Assembly (NCBI GenBank): GCA_964634605.1
Contig: CAZWLJ010000033.1
Coordinates: 1-39,742, forward strand
DNA from: UPXZ01 sp964634605
Lineage (GTDB): Bacteria; Bacteroidota; Bacteroidia; Bacteroidales; Paludibacteraceae
DNA length: 39,742 nucleotides
Reading direction: 5' to 3'
The notes beneath the pieces were generated by a model. That model was not told the origin of the DNA. It did no database searches and saw nothing but the letters and a program-made list of their open reading frames with translations. Positions 10,101-16,127 of this stretch are shown here, piece after piece (position 1 is the first letter of the stretch; the number at the start of each line of letters is the position of its first letter). The translations under genes and the position numbers were made by a program.

Positions 10101-11490
10101 AGAAGGAAATGACTACAGCGTAGTAGTCAGCCGTCTGACTGAAATGCGTGTTATTGACCCAAATACCGGAATTGTACTCACTACCCAGAATGTTCCTTAC
10201 GGTTCGAAACTCTATGCAAAACAGGGTGAATTAGGGAAAAAAGGTCAGTTGATATGTACCTGGGACCCATTCAATGCTGTTATCATTGCTGAAAATGAAG
10301 GTAGAATTGAATTTGAAGATGTAATCGAAAATGTCACTTTCAAAAATGAAGTGGACGATACGACCGGTCTCCGTGAAAAGATTATTATCGAATCCAAAGA
10401 CAAATCGAAAGTTCCAAGTGCCAACATCCTTGATCCGAAAGGAAATATTATCCGTACCTACAACCTGCCGGTAGGAGCTCACCTTATTCTGGATGAAAAG
10501 GATGAAATTAAAGCTGGTCAGATGCTCGTGAAAATTCCGCGTGCCGTAGGTAAAGCAGGTGACATTACCGGTGGTCTTCCCCGTGTTACAGAGTTGTTCG
10601 AAGCACGTAATCCATCCAATCCGGCTGTTGTGGCCGAAATTGACGGGGAAGTTAACTTCGGTAAAATCAAACGTGGTAACCGCGAAGTGTCTGTAACATC
10701 CAAAACGGGTGAAGTGAAGAAATATCTTATTCCGCTTTCTAAACAGATTCTTGTACAGGAAAATGACTTTGTTCGTGCCGGAACTCCGCTTTCCGACGGA
10801 GCCACAACTCCTGCAGATATTCTGGCTATAAAAGGTCCTACAGCTGTTCAGGATTACATCGTTAACGAAGTTCAGGACGTTTACCGCCTTCAGGGTGTGA
10901 AAATCAACGACAAGCACTTTGAGGTAATTGTACGTCAGATGATGCGTAAAGTTGAAATTATTGATCAGGGTGATACCCGTTTTCTTGAAAAACAAATTGT
11001 TGACAAACATGAGTTTATGGAAGAAAATGACAGAATCTGGGGTAAGAAAGTGATTGTCGATGCCGGCGATTCTGATACTCTCAGACCCGGACAGATAATT
11101 ACCGCCCGAAAACTCAGGGATGAAAACAGCGTACTGAAACGAAAAGACCTGAAAGTAGTTCAAACACGCGATGCGGTTGCTGCAACATCAAGTCAGGTGC
11201 TCCAGGGCATTACCCGCGCGGCACTGCAGACAAACAGTTTCATGTCAGCAGCATCGTTCCAGGAAACTACCAAGGTTCTGAATGACGCAGCTATCAACGG
11301 AAAAGTGGATAAACTGGAAGGTCTGAAAGAAAATGTTATTTGCGGTCATCTGATTCCGGCCGGAACCGGATTACGGGAGTACGAGAAAATTATCGTTGGC
11401 TCGCGTGATGAGTACGAAAAGATGATGGATGCACGCAGAAATGTTACAGACATTGTTCAGGAACATGAACTGGATAGTGAAGTAGAATAA
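7183..11490 (+). CDS. rpoC: DNA-directed RNA polymerase subunit beta'
   Basis: Largest catalytic subunit of RNA polymerase, 1435 residues, full length for this phylum. The N-terminal zinc ribbon has cysteines at C66, C68, C81 and C84. The absolutely conserved active-site motif NADFDGDQ (residues 471-478) supplies the three Mg2+-binding aspartates D473, D475 and D477. The second zinc site includes CESKKGVCAKCYG, and the trigger-loop/bridge-helix region is represented by GARGSKEQIRQLAGMRGLM. A perfect hairpin terminator follows 20 bases after the stop, ending the cluster. Confidence 0.98.
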   Translation: MSFKIDNKSKSSFSKISIGLASPEEVLKLSSGEVLKPETINYRTYKPERDGLFCERIFGPTKDFECHCGKYKRIRYRGIVCDRCGVEVSEKKVRRERMGHIQLVVPVAHIWYFRSLPNKIGYLLGMPTKKLDAIIYYEKYVIIQAGILENNENITYGELLTEEEYLNLLETLPRENQMLEDTDPNKFIAKMGGEAIHDLLNRLDLDVLSYDLRNKANTDTSQQRKTDALKRLQIVESFRASKNRNKPEWMVIKVVPVIPPELRPLVPLDGGRFATSDLNDLYRRVIIRNNRLKRLIEIKAPEVILRNEKRMLQESVDSLFDNSRKSSAVKTDANRPLKSLSDSLKGKQGRFRQNLLGKRVDYSARSVIVVGPELKMHECGLPKDMAAELYKPFVIRKLIERGIVKTVKSAKKVIDRKDPVIWDILEYVMKGHPVLLNRAPTLHRLGIQAFQPKMIEGKAIQLHPLSCTAFNADFDGDQMAVHLPLGNEAILEAQMLMLASHNILNPANGAPITVPSQDMVLGLYYITKPRPGARGEGLIFYSPEEAEIAYNEGVVDLHSIIKVRTKDLDENNELCTKLIETTIGRILFNKNVPAEMGYINELLSKKSLRDIIGRVIETCGVARTAQFLDDIKDMGYYMAFRGGLSFNLSDVIIPVEKEKLVKEGNDEVDEIMNNYNMGFITPRERYNQIIDTWTHVNTKLSNVLIKQLAEDRQGFNSMYMMLDSGARGSKEQIRQLAGMRGLMAKPQKSGAEGGQIIENPILSNFKEGLSVLEYFISTHGARKGLADTALKTADAGYLTRRLVDVSQDVIINEDDCGTLRGLIATEVKNNEDVISSLYERILGRVSVHDIYHPLTGDLIVESGEQITEQKAKIIENSPIERVEIRSVLTCESKKGVCAKCYGRNLATGRLVQMGEAVGVIAAQSIGEPGTQLTLRTFHVGGIASNIAAESKIALKYDGRLEFEELRTVDARDEEGNDYSVVVSRLTEMRVIDPNTGIVLTTQNVPYGSKLYAKQGELGKKGQLICTWDPFNAVIIAENEGRIEFEDVIENVTFKNEVDDTTGLREKIIIESKDKSKVPSANILDPKGNIIRTYNLPVGAHLILDEKDEIKAGQMLVKIPRAVGKAGDITGGLPRVTELFEARNPSNPAVVAEIDGEVNFGKIKRGNREVSVTSKTGEVKKYLIPLSKQILVQENDFVRAGTPLSDGATTPADILAIKGPTAVQDYIVNEVQDVYRLQGVKINDKHFEVIVRQMMRKVEIIDQGDTRFLEKQIVDKHEFMEENDRIWGKKVIVDAGDSDTLRPGQIITARKLRDENSVLKRKDLKVVQTRDAVAATSSQVLQGITRAALQTNSFMSAASFQETTKVLNDAAINGKVDKLEGLKENVICGHLIPAGTGLREYEKIIVGSRDEYEKMMDARRNVTDIVQEHELDSEVE

Positions 11491-11510
11491 TCTTCAGGTA
11501 AAACAATAAC

Positions 11511-11545
11511 AAAATGGCATAATCTGAGAATGATTATGCCATTTT
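11511..11545 (+). terminator. Rho-independent terminator after rpoC
   Basis: A perfect 14-base stem, AAAATGGCATAATC (11511-11524) with GATTATGCCATTTT (11532-11545), around loop TGAGAAT. The right arm ends in TTTT and is followed by ATTTTATTC. No gene lies between it and the stop of rpoC. Confidence 0.88.
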
Positions 11546-11595
11546 ATTTTATTCTTTATTCATATATTTTTAATATTAGTTATAAAAGAGAATAT

Positions 11596-11603
11596 TACCT
11601 TTG
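11596..11603 (+). promoter_or_regulatory. Candidate promoter (-7 box) for the T9SS GH16 gene
   Basis: TACCTTTG matches the Bacteroidota primary-sigma -7 consensus TAnnTTTG. A weak -33 candidate, TTAG, lies at 11576-11579. Transcription would start near 11607, leaving a long leader of about 165 bases before the GH16 ATG at 11775. I see no clear riboswitch fold in that leader. Confidence 0.5.
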
Positions 11604-11774
11604 TGTAACCTTAAATTTTGGGTGTACGATTGAAAATGCTGAATCTATTAACGTCTAATCATCATTCTAAGAACTATTTCCAGTCAATCAAACAGTTTTT
11701 ACTTTGATAATTATTAACCGGAAATGAATAGTACAGTATTTACAAATAAACGACATTCATAGAAAATAATACAT

Positions 11775-13319
11775 ATGAAAATTAAAATTACTTTATTTTT
11801 ACTGCTTATTTTTACTTCCTCCCTGCATGCTCAGCAAAATTCATTATGGAACATGATTTTCGAAGATGAATTTACTGCACAAACTTTTGACACCAGATAC
11901 TGGTCCTATTGCTCGCGTGCTAATCCTGATTGGGCGAAATACCTTACTTCGTCTGCAGCTACAGTAAATACTACCGATGGCTTACTGAAACTTCGGCTAA
12001 TCAAAAACAACAATACCGCAGCAGATAATGTACCTTTTCTGAGCGGAGGCATACAAACCCGTAAAAAATTCAATTTTAAATACGGAAAAATAGAAGTACG
12101 TGCCAGATTCAGCAACGGTCAGGGCTCCTGGCCGGCTATCTGGATGATGCCTGAAGACGCGGGTGCGGGATGGCCAGCATGCGGAGAAATTGACATTATG
12201 GAACATGTAAATACGGAGGACCGGATTCATCAGACTATTCATTCCGATTACGCAAATTCTCAGGGGCAAAACATCCGCAATCCGGCACCGACACAAACTA
12301 CATCGTTCGATAAAAATGCATACAATGTATATGGTGTTGAATGGCATCCTGACAGGTTGGATTTCACGCTGAACGGTCAGCTGACTTTTACCTATCCACG
12401 GATTAACACAACAAAAACAGGTCAGTGGCCTTTTGATAAACCATTCTATATTATTCTGAATATGGCCGGTGGTGGCAGCTGGACTGGTGCTATCAACGAA
12501 TCTCTTCTGCCATTCGAAATGCAGGTGGACTGGGTGAGAGTGTACGAAAGAAATTCCGAAGGACCGTATATTGTTCCGGCATGGAAATCATCCAAAACAC
12601 AAAATAATCCTTACTGGGCAAACACCTTTGTAAAGCAAATCACAACCTCAGGTGCACAAAATAATATTAATTTTCAGACAGAAAAAAGGAATGATTCATA
12701 CTTTTATGAGCATCCCGATACTCTGCAGGTAACCGAAAACAGTAATCTGGTCTTCAATCTGAAAGCTTTCTCGTTGGGGAATTATACTGAAAGCACCGTA
12801 CTTCAGGATTTAAGATACACATGTAACTACGTTTTTGCCGATTTTGACGGAGATAAGCGTTTCGAGACTTCATTGCCACGTATAGGCAATGTACCACCTG
12901 TCAATGGTGTAGGTGGAAATTTTAATGTAATGGATATCACACGCTCAATCAGTATCCCTTCAAATTACACCGATATAACCGGAAGAATTAGAATCGTTTA
13001 CGATAACGCCTGGTTCGACAGATTTTCACCCGAAATTTATGTATTTGAAGGTCTTGTTTACGATTTTCCAATCCGGATAAATAAACAGGATACAGAAATT
13101 AAGGATTTGCATTTAAAACCAGTTATTCGCAGGGTAGGAGATATTTTAATGTCTGAAAATATTGCAGGTAAATATAAACTTGAAGTTTTCAATGCAATTG
13201 GACAACAACTCATCAGCAAAAATTATAACGACACCGGCTTTCATGTAAGATTGCCGAAGGGTATGGTAATTGTCAGAATTATCGATTATTCGGGCCGCAG
13301 TTTCAGCTATAGGATGTAA
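11775..13319 (+). CDS. Secreted GH16 endo-beta-glucanase with T9SS sorting domain
   Basis: A glycoside hydrolase of family 16 (laminarinase/lichenase type) that should cut internal beta-1,3 or mixed beta-1,3/1,4 bonds. A signal peptide covers about residues 1-19 (LFLLLIFTSSLHAQ). The catalytic jelly-roll spans about 25-255, with the ExDxxE signature as GEIDIMEHV: nucleophile E138, D140, acid/base E143. WPAIWMMPE before it is typical. Residues about 265-435 form a beta-rich region I do not recognise, containing DFDGDKRFE, which could bind calcium. The last roughly 75 residues (KLEVFNAIGQQLISKNY to the end) fit a type A T9SS C-terminal domain, so the enzyme should pass the outer membrane through T9SS. 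It stands alone after rpoC but matches the specificity expected for the PUL at 23.6-35.7 kb. The exact substrate is inference. Confidence 0.88.
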   Translation: MKIKITLFLLLIFTSSLHAQQNSLWNMIFEDEFTAQTFDTRYWSYCSRANPDWAKYLTSSAATVNTTDGLLKLRLIKNNNTAADNVPFLSGGIQTRKKFNFKYGKIEVRARFSNGQGSWPAIWMMPEDAGAGWPACGEIDIMEHVNTEDRIHQTIHSDYANSQGQNIRNPAPTQTTSFDKNAYNVYGVEWHPDRLDFTLNGQLTFTYPRINTTKTGQWPFDKPFYIILNMAGGGSWTGAINESLLPFEMQVDWVRVYERNSEGPYIVPAWKSSKTQNNPYWANTFVKQITTSGAQNNINFQTEKRNDSYFYEHPDTLQVTENSNLVFNLKAFSLGNYTESTVLQDLRYTCNYVFADFDGDKRFETSLPRIGNVPPVNGVGGNFNVMDITRSISIPSNYTDITGRIRIVYDNAWFDRFSPEIYVFEGLVYDFPIRINKQDTEIKDLHLKPVIRRVGDILMSENIAGKYKLEVFNAIGQQLISKNYNDTGFHVRLPKGMVIVRIIDYSGRSFSYRM

Positions 13320-13386
13320 TCGGAATTTATTCTCTTCCTTTTTTTGTGTCCTTTCAATTCGGTGTGAAACCTTTTAAAAAGAAAAG

Positions 13387-13418
13387 TTGCCGGATCCTAT
13401 GTTATTAGGAACCAGCAA
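13387..13418 (-). terminator. Hairpin terminator for the ferritin-like gene
   Basis: Read on the minus strand, TTGC/GCAA, GG/CC and TCCTA/TAGGA pair in series, separated by two single mismatches, around a 6-base loop. CTTTTCTTTTT follows. It lies 85 bases beyond the stop of the ferritin-like gene. On the plus strand the hairpin is followed by TATATATAG, so it is less convincing as a terminator for the convergent GH16 gene. Confidence 0.5.
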
Positions 13419-13502
13419 TATATATAGAGGGTTAAGATGGTTTACATCATGAATTCATCGGATTGTACTTTCATTTTTTGAATGAATTACATATCGGTTT
13501 TA

Positions 13503-13964
13503 TTACATTTGCTTTGACAGATAATTCTGAATTCCAATTTCATCGATCAGATCAACCTGTTGTTTGAGCCAGGCCGCATGATTGGTTTCATTAGCCAGGT
13601 AATCGGTCATGAATGTTTCAGTAACCAGATCCAGTTCGCTGCCACGAATAGCTTTTTCCAGCAAATCAACAGACATAAACTGGAATTCGCATTCTTTCCG
13701 CAGTTGTTCTTCGATGTTTTCATAAATATGCAATTCCACGTCTGCGTTCACCAACCGGACTTTTCCTCCGAGTTCCAGGATTCGTTCTGCAATTTTTCCG
13801 GCGGTTTCGGTTTCTTCCTGAAATTCCTCCAGCATTCTTTTTCCAAGTTTCACATATCCTTTTTTCATGTTGATGGTAGCGTGCAGGAAGTGTTGCTGTG
13901 TAGCTTTCATTAAAATGGGTAATACACCTTGTAGTAGTTCGATGCTTTGATTGTTGTTTGTCAT
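13503..13964 (-). CDS. Bacterioferritin-like protein with incomplete ferroxidase centre
   Basis: A four-helix ferritin-fold protein of 153 residues, close in length and order to bacterioferritin (about 158). Recognisable blocks are QHFLHA in helix A, GKIAERILELGG in helix B and NHAAWLKQQVDLI plus IQNYL at the end. I aligned it from memory with E. coli Bfr. Di-iron ligands E51, E127 and H130 have counterparts (E51 and the NETNH motif), but E18, H54 and E94 appear as L18, T54 and Q95, and haem ligand Met52 is Thr. Iron oxidation by the usual site is therefore doubtful; a DNA-binding, regulatory or structural role is possible. It is a single gene transcribed from a promoter overlapped by two palindromes at 13998-14049. 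Confidence 0.75.
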   Translation of the reverse strand: MTNNNQSIELLQGVLPILMKATQQHFLHATINMKKGYVKLGKRMLEEFQEETETAGKIAERILELGGKVRLVNADVELHIYENIEEQLRKECEFQFMSVDLLEKAIRGSELDLVTETFMTDYLANETNHAAWLKQQVDLIDEIGIQNYLSKQM

Positions 13965-13997
13965 TGTAGTTGTTTTTTATATTTGATTATTTATTTA

Positions 13998-14011
13998 TAT
14001 CGTTTGCGATA
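13998..14011. promoter_or_regulatory. Operator-like palindrome 1, at the transcription start
   Basis: TATCG-TTTG-CGATA, a 14-base palindrome with 5-base arms. It has the same arms and spacing as the second copy at 14035-14048, with centres 37 bases apart. It begins just downstream of the minus-strand -7 box, so a bound protein would cover the transcription start of the ferritin-like gene. Confidence 0.65.
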
Positions 14012-14042
14012 CAAAAGTAGTTAATATAAATAAATATCGCAA
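14012..14042 (-). promoter_or_regulatory. Promoter of the ferritin-like gene
   Basis: On the minus strand, TACTTTTG (14019-14012) matches the -7 consensus TAnnTTTG. TTG (14042-14040) lies exactly 20 bases upstream as a -33 box, inside the second palindrome. Transcription would begin near 14008-14005, giving a leader of about 40 bases before the ATG at 13964. Confidence 0.7.
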
Positions 14043-14049
14043 GCGATAT
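14034..14049. promoter_or_regulatory. Operator-like palindrome 2, over the -33 box
   Basis: ATATCGCAAGCGATAT, a perfect 16-base palindrome whose core TATCG-N4-CGATA repeats palindrome 1. It contains the TTG of the -33 box of the ferritin-like gene. The two sites bracket the promoter, the usual geometry for a dimeric repressor. I cannot name the regulator. Confidence 0.65.
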
Positions 14050-14139
14050 AATATGATATAACATTATTTAGCAGAAGCGGTTTTGGAAAAATCGATTGGG
14101 AGTATTTCTAAAGAGAAAAAAGGCAATATAGTGGATAAT

Positions 14140-14532
14140 TTACCGCCGGATGACAAAAAACAAGGGTAAAACAAAAAGAAAAACCAGCAGGAAATACAAT
14201 GCAGCAAGTCCGTGAAGGAAAAGGTATCCTGCTATGAGTATAAAAATAGCAAGAGATTGCTTGTTCATCAACGATTTTTTCAGGCTGTATATTATCAGCA
14301 GCCAACCTGACCAATAAAGTGTGAAAGCAATTTCATCTCCCTGATTGTTTTTAATAAAGGTGAAAGTTTTTGTTTCCAGATATTTGGAATACAGGGTGAA
14401 TACATCCAACTGGAGGAATTCGGGTTTATTACCCCTGATAATAAAATACCAGATAGCAACAATGCCACTCAGGATAAAGAAAATCCCGGCAGAAGACAGA
14501 ATACGATTCTTTTTGTTCGTTTTTTTGCTCAT
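14140..14532 (-). CDS. Small membrane protein of unknown function
   Basis: I do not recognise this 130-residue protein. The preferred start is the ATG at 14532, which gives a lysine-rich N-terminus (MSKKTNKKNR). A longer reading from 14610 adds a non-membrane stretch without support. Three hydrophobic stretches can be seen: about residues 11-33 (ILSSAGIFFILSGIVAIWYF), about 70-87 (FTLYWSGWLLIIYSL) and a long one from about 95 to 128. The segment between the first two is soluble and rich in charged residues. The gene runs toward the ferritin-like gene, but that gene has its own promoter, so co-regulation is uncertain. Confidence 0.6.
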   Translation of the reverse strand: MSKKTNKKNRILSSAGIFFILSGIVAIWYFIIRGNKPEFLQLDVFTLYSKYLETKTFTFIKNNQGDEIAFTLYWSGWLLIIYSLKKSLMNKQSLAIFILIAGYLFLHGLAALYFLLVFLFVLPLFFVIRR

Positions 14533-14711
14533 TCGTGAATCAATAAATGGATGAATATACAAAGCAACAATGCAAAGTAAGTGTTTTTTTTGAAAATAAT
14601 TGTTCTGCAAGTCATATTTATGTACATCACCCGGAATGCATTCTCTCTCAGATCACACCAAAATCCTGACATTTTATCAATGTAAAGTGATGTTTTTTTT
14701 TCAAGCTGACA

Positions 14712-14733
14712 CGAAATTATTTCCGTAATTTCG
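14712..14733. repeat. Inverted repeat upstream of manC
   Basis: CGAAATTA (14712-14719) is the exact reverse complement of TAATTTCG (14726-14733), separated by 6 bases. It could be a regulator binding site or a small hairpin. It lies about 110 bases upstream of the manC -33 candidate. Confidence 0.45.
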
Positions 14734-14821
14734 AAAGATTCGTGAAACATGCTTCCTTATTGCATCACGACAAATGAATGAATCGCTTTGCCGAAAATAA
14801 TCGGATATTTTGGACAGATTA

Positions 14822-14853
14822 TTTGTTCAATCTAAAAATAAAACGTACTTTAG
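14822..14853 (+). promoter_or_regulatory. Candidate manC promoter
   Basis: TTTG at 14822-14825 and TACTTTAG at 14846-14853, separated by 20 bases. The second box has one mismatch to TAnnTTTG. The predicted start near 14857 leaves a leader of about 40 bases before the ATG at 14896, and argues for that ATG over the in-frame TTG at 14881. Confidence 0.45.
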
Positions 14854-14895
14854 TGGTACATTTATAGAATTATTATCAAGTTGAAAATCAAAAAT

Positions 14896-15972
14896 ATGAA
14901 AGAAAATAATTATTGCATAATAATGGCTGGCGGGCTCGGATCCCGTTTCTGGCCGTTCAGCAGAAATGAAAGACCCAAGCAGTTTCTCGATTTTTTTGGC
15001 ACCGGACGTTCATTGTTGCAGATGACGTATGACAGGTTCAGAAATGTGGTTCCTGCATCAAATATACTGATTGTATCCAATATTATCTACAAAAATCTGA
15101 TTCTGGAGCAGTTGCCCGAAATCAATGCCAATCAGGTATTGCTTGAACCCGCGAGAAGAAATACAGCTCCTTGTATAGCTTACGCTGTGAACAGGATAAA
15201 AGCGATGACCTCAACGGCTAATATCATTGTTGCCCCTTCTGATCACCTCATTCTGAAAGAAGAACGTTTTATCGAAACCATCAGCGAAGGACTGGATTTT
15301 GTTGAGAAGAATGACAGTCTGCTTACACTGGGTATAAAGCCGAGCCGTCCTGAAACCGGTTACGGATACATTCAGGTAGGCGAAGGTACCGAAAATCCGC
15401 GGAGAGTGAAAACATTTACCGAAAAACCAAATGCTGAACTGGCACAGGTATTCTTCGAAACAGGTGAATTCTTCTGGAATTCGGGGATTTTTCTCTGGAA
15501 TCTGAAAGCGATAGATAATGCTTTCAATGTTTACCTGCCTGAAGTAGCCACCAAGTTCAATTCCGGTCAGGCATTCTATAATACAGACAAAGAGCAGGAT
15601 TTCATTGATGAGATATATCCTACATGCCCAAACATCTCCATCGACTACGGAATCATGGAAAAAGCAGAAAGTGTATTCGTGCTTTGCTCGGAATTTGGCT
15701 GGTCGGATTTAGGTACCTGGAGTTCGCTCTACGATTTGTCGGAGAAAGATGAAAATCAGAATGTGATTCTGAAGTGTGATTCGATTCTGTATGACAGCAA
15801 AGATAATATTGTTGCTTTGCCGAAGCAGAAACTGGCTGTAATTCAGGATCTGAGCGGATACATTATTGCCGAATCGGATAATGTGCTTTTAGTCTGCAAA
15901 CGTTCGGACGAGCAGCGTATCAGACAATTTGTAAACGACGCTAATTTTAAATTTGACGGAAAATATTCATAG
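14896..15972 (+). CDS. manC: Mannose-1-phosphate guanylyltransferase
   Basis: Makes GDP-mannose from GTP and mannose-1-phosphate in the cytoplasm, for glycan, capsule or O-antigen synthesis. The N-terminal nucleotidyltransferase signature reads AGGLGSRFWPFSRNERPKQF. Other family motifs are APSDHLI, KTFTEKP and FFWNSGIFLW. At 358 residues it is the single-function form, lacking the C-terminal phosphomannose isomerase cupin of the longer bifunctional ManC/AlgA enzymes. It is a single gene: a hairpin terminator follows and mutL comes next. No other GDP-sugar gene is nearby. Confidence 0.93.
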   Translation: MKENNYCIIMAGGLGSRFWPFSRNERPKQFLDFFGTGRSLLQMTYDRFRNVVPASNILIVSNIIYKNLILEQLPEINANQVLLEPARRNTAPCIAYAVNRIKAMTSTANIIVAPSDHLILKEERFIETISEGLDFVEKNDSLLTLGIKPSRPETGYGYIQVGEGTENPRRVKTFTEKPNAELAQVFFETGEFFWNSGIFLWNLKAIDNAFNVYLPEVATKFNSGQAFYNTDKEQDFIDEIYPTCPNISIDYGIMEKAESVFVLCSEFGWSDLGTWSSLYDLSEKDENQNVILKCDSILYDSKDNIVALPKQKLAVIQDLSGYIIAESDNVLLVCKRSDEQRIRQFVNDANFKFDGKYS

Positions 15973-15994
15973 ATATTCTGCGGATATAGCTAAT

Positions 15995-16030
15995 ATTACG
16001 GCAGTCAACTCTGGCTGCCGGTAATGTTTT
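15995..16030 (+). terminator. Terminator after manC
   Basis: ATTAC-GGCAG (15995-16004) pairs with CTGCC-g-GTAAT (16015-16025, one bulged G), followed by GTTTTC. The T-run is short, so it may be leaky toward mutL, 98 bases further on. Confidence 0.5.
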
Positions 16031-16127
16031 CACACATTCCGGCGGTACACCTGCTTGCAGATGAAGCAGCTGGTTTCGATTTACAGCCCGATGTAAATAA
16101 TAAATTATACACCATCCATTTTTTTTC

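Larger units (their letters stand above)
14533..14880. other. Non-coding gap before manC
   Basis: AT-rich, with no convincing reading frame. It holds a perfect 8-base inverted repeat at 14712-14733, a T-run near 14692-14700 and the candidate manC promoter at 14822-14853. A weak minus-strand -7-like box (TTACTTTG, 14580-14573) could serve the membrane-protein gene. Confidence 0.6.

Noticed and set aside
10231..11163. A 310-codon open frame on the minus strand opposite rpoC.
   Set aside because: It lies wholly inside the conserved rpoC frame, has no recognisable domain, and its composition is that of a complement of coding sequence.
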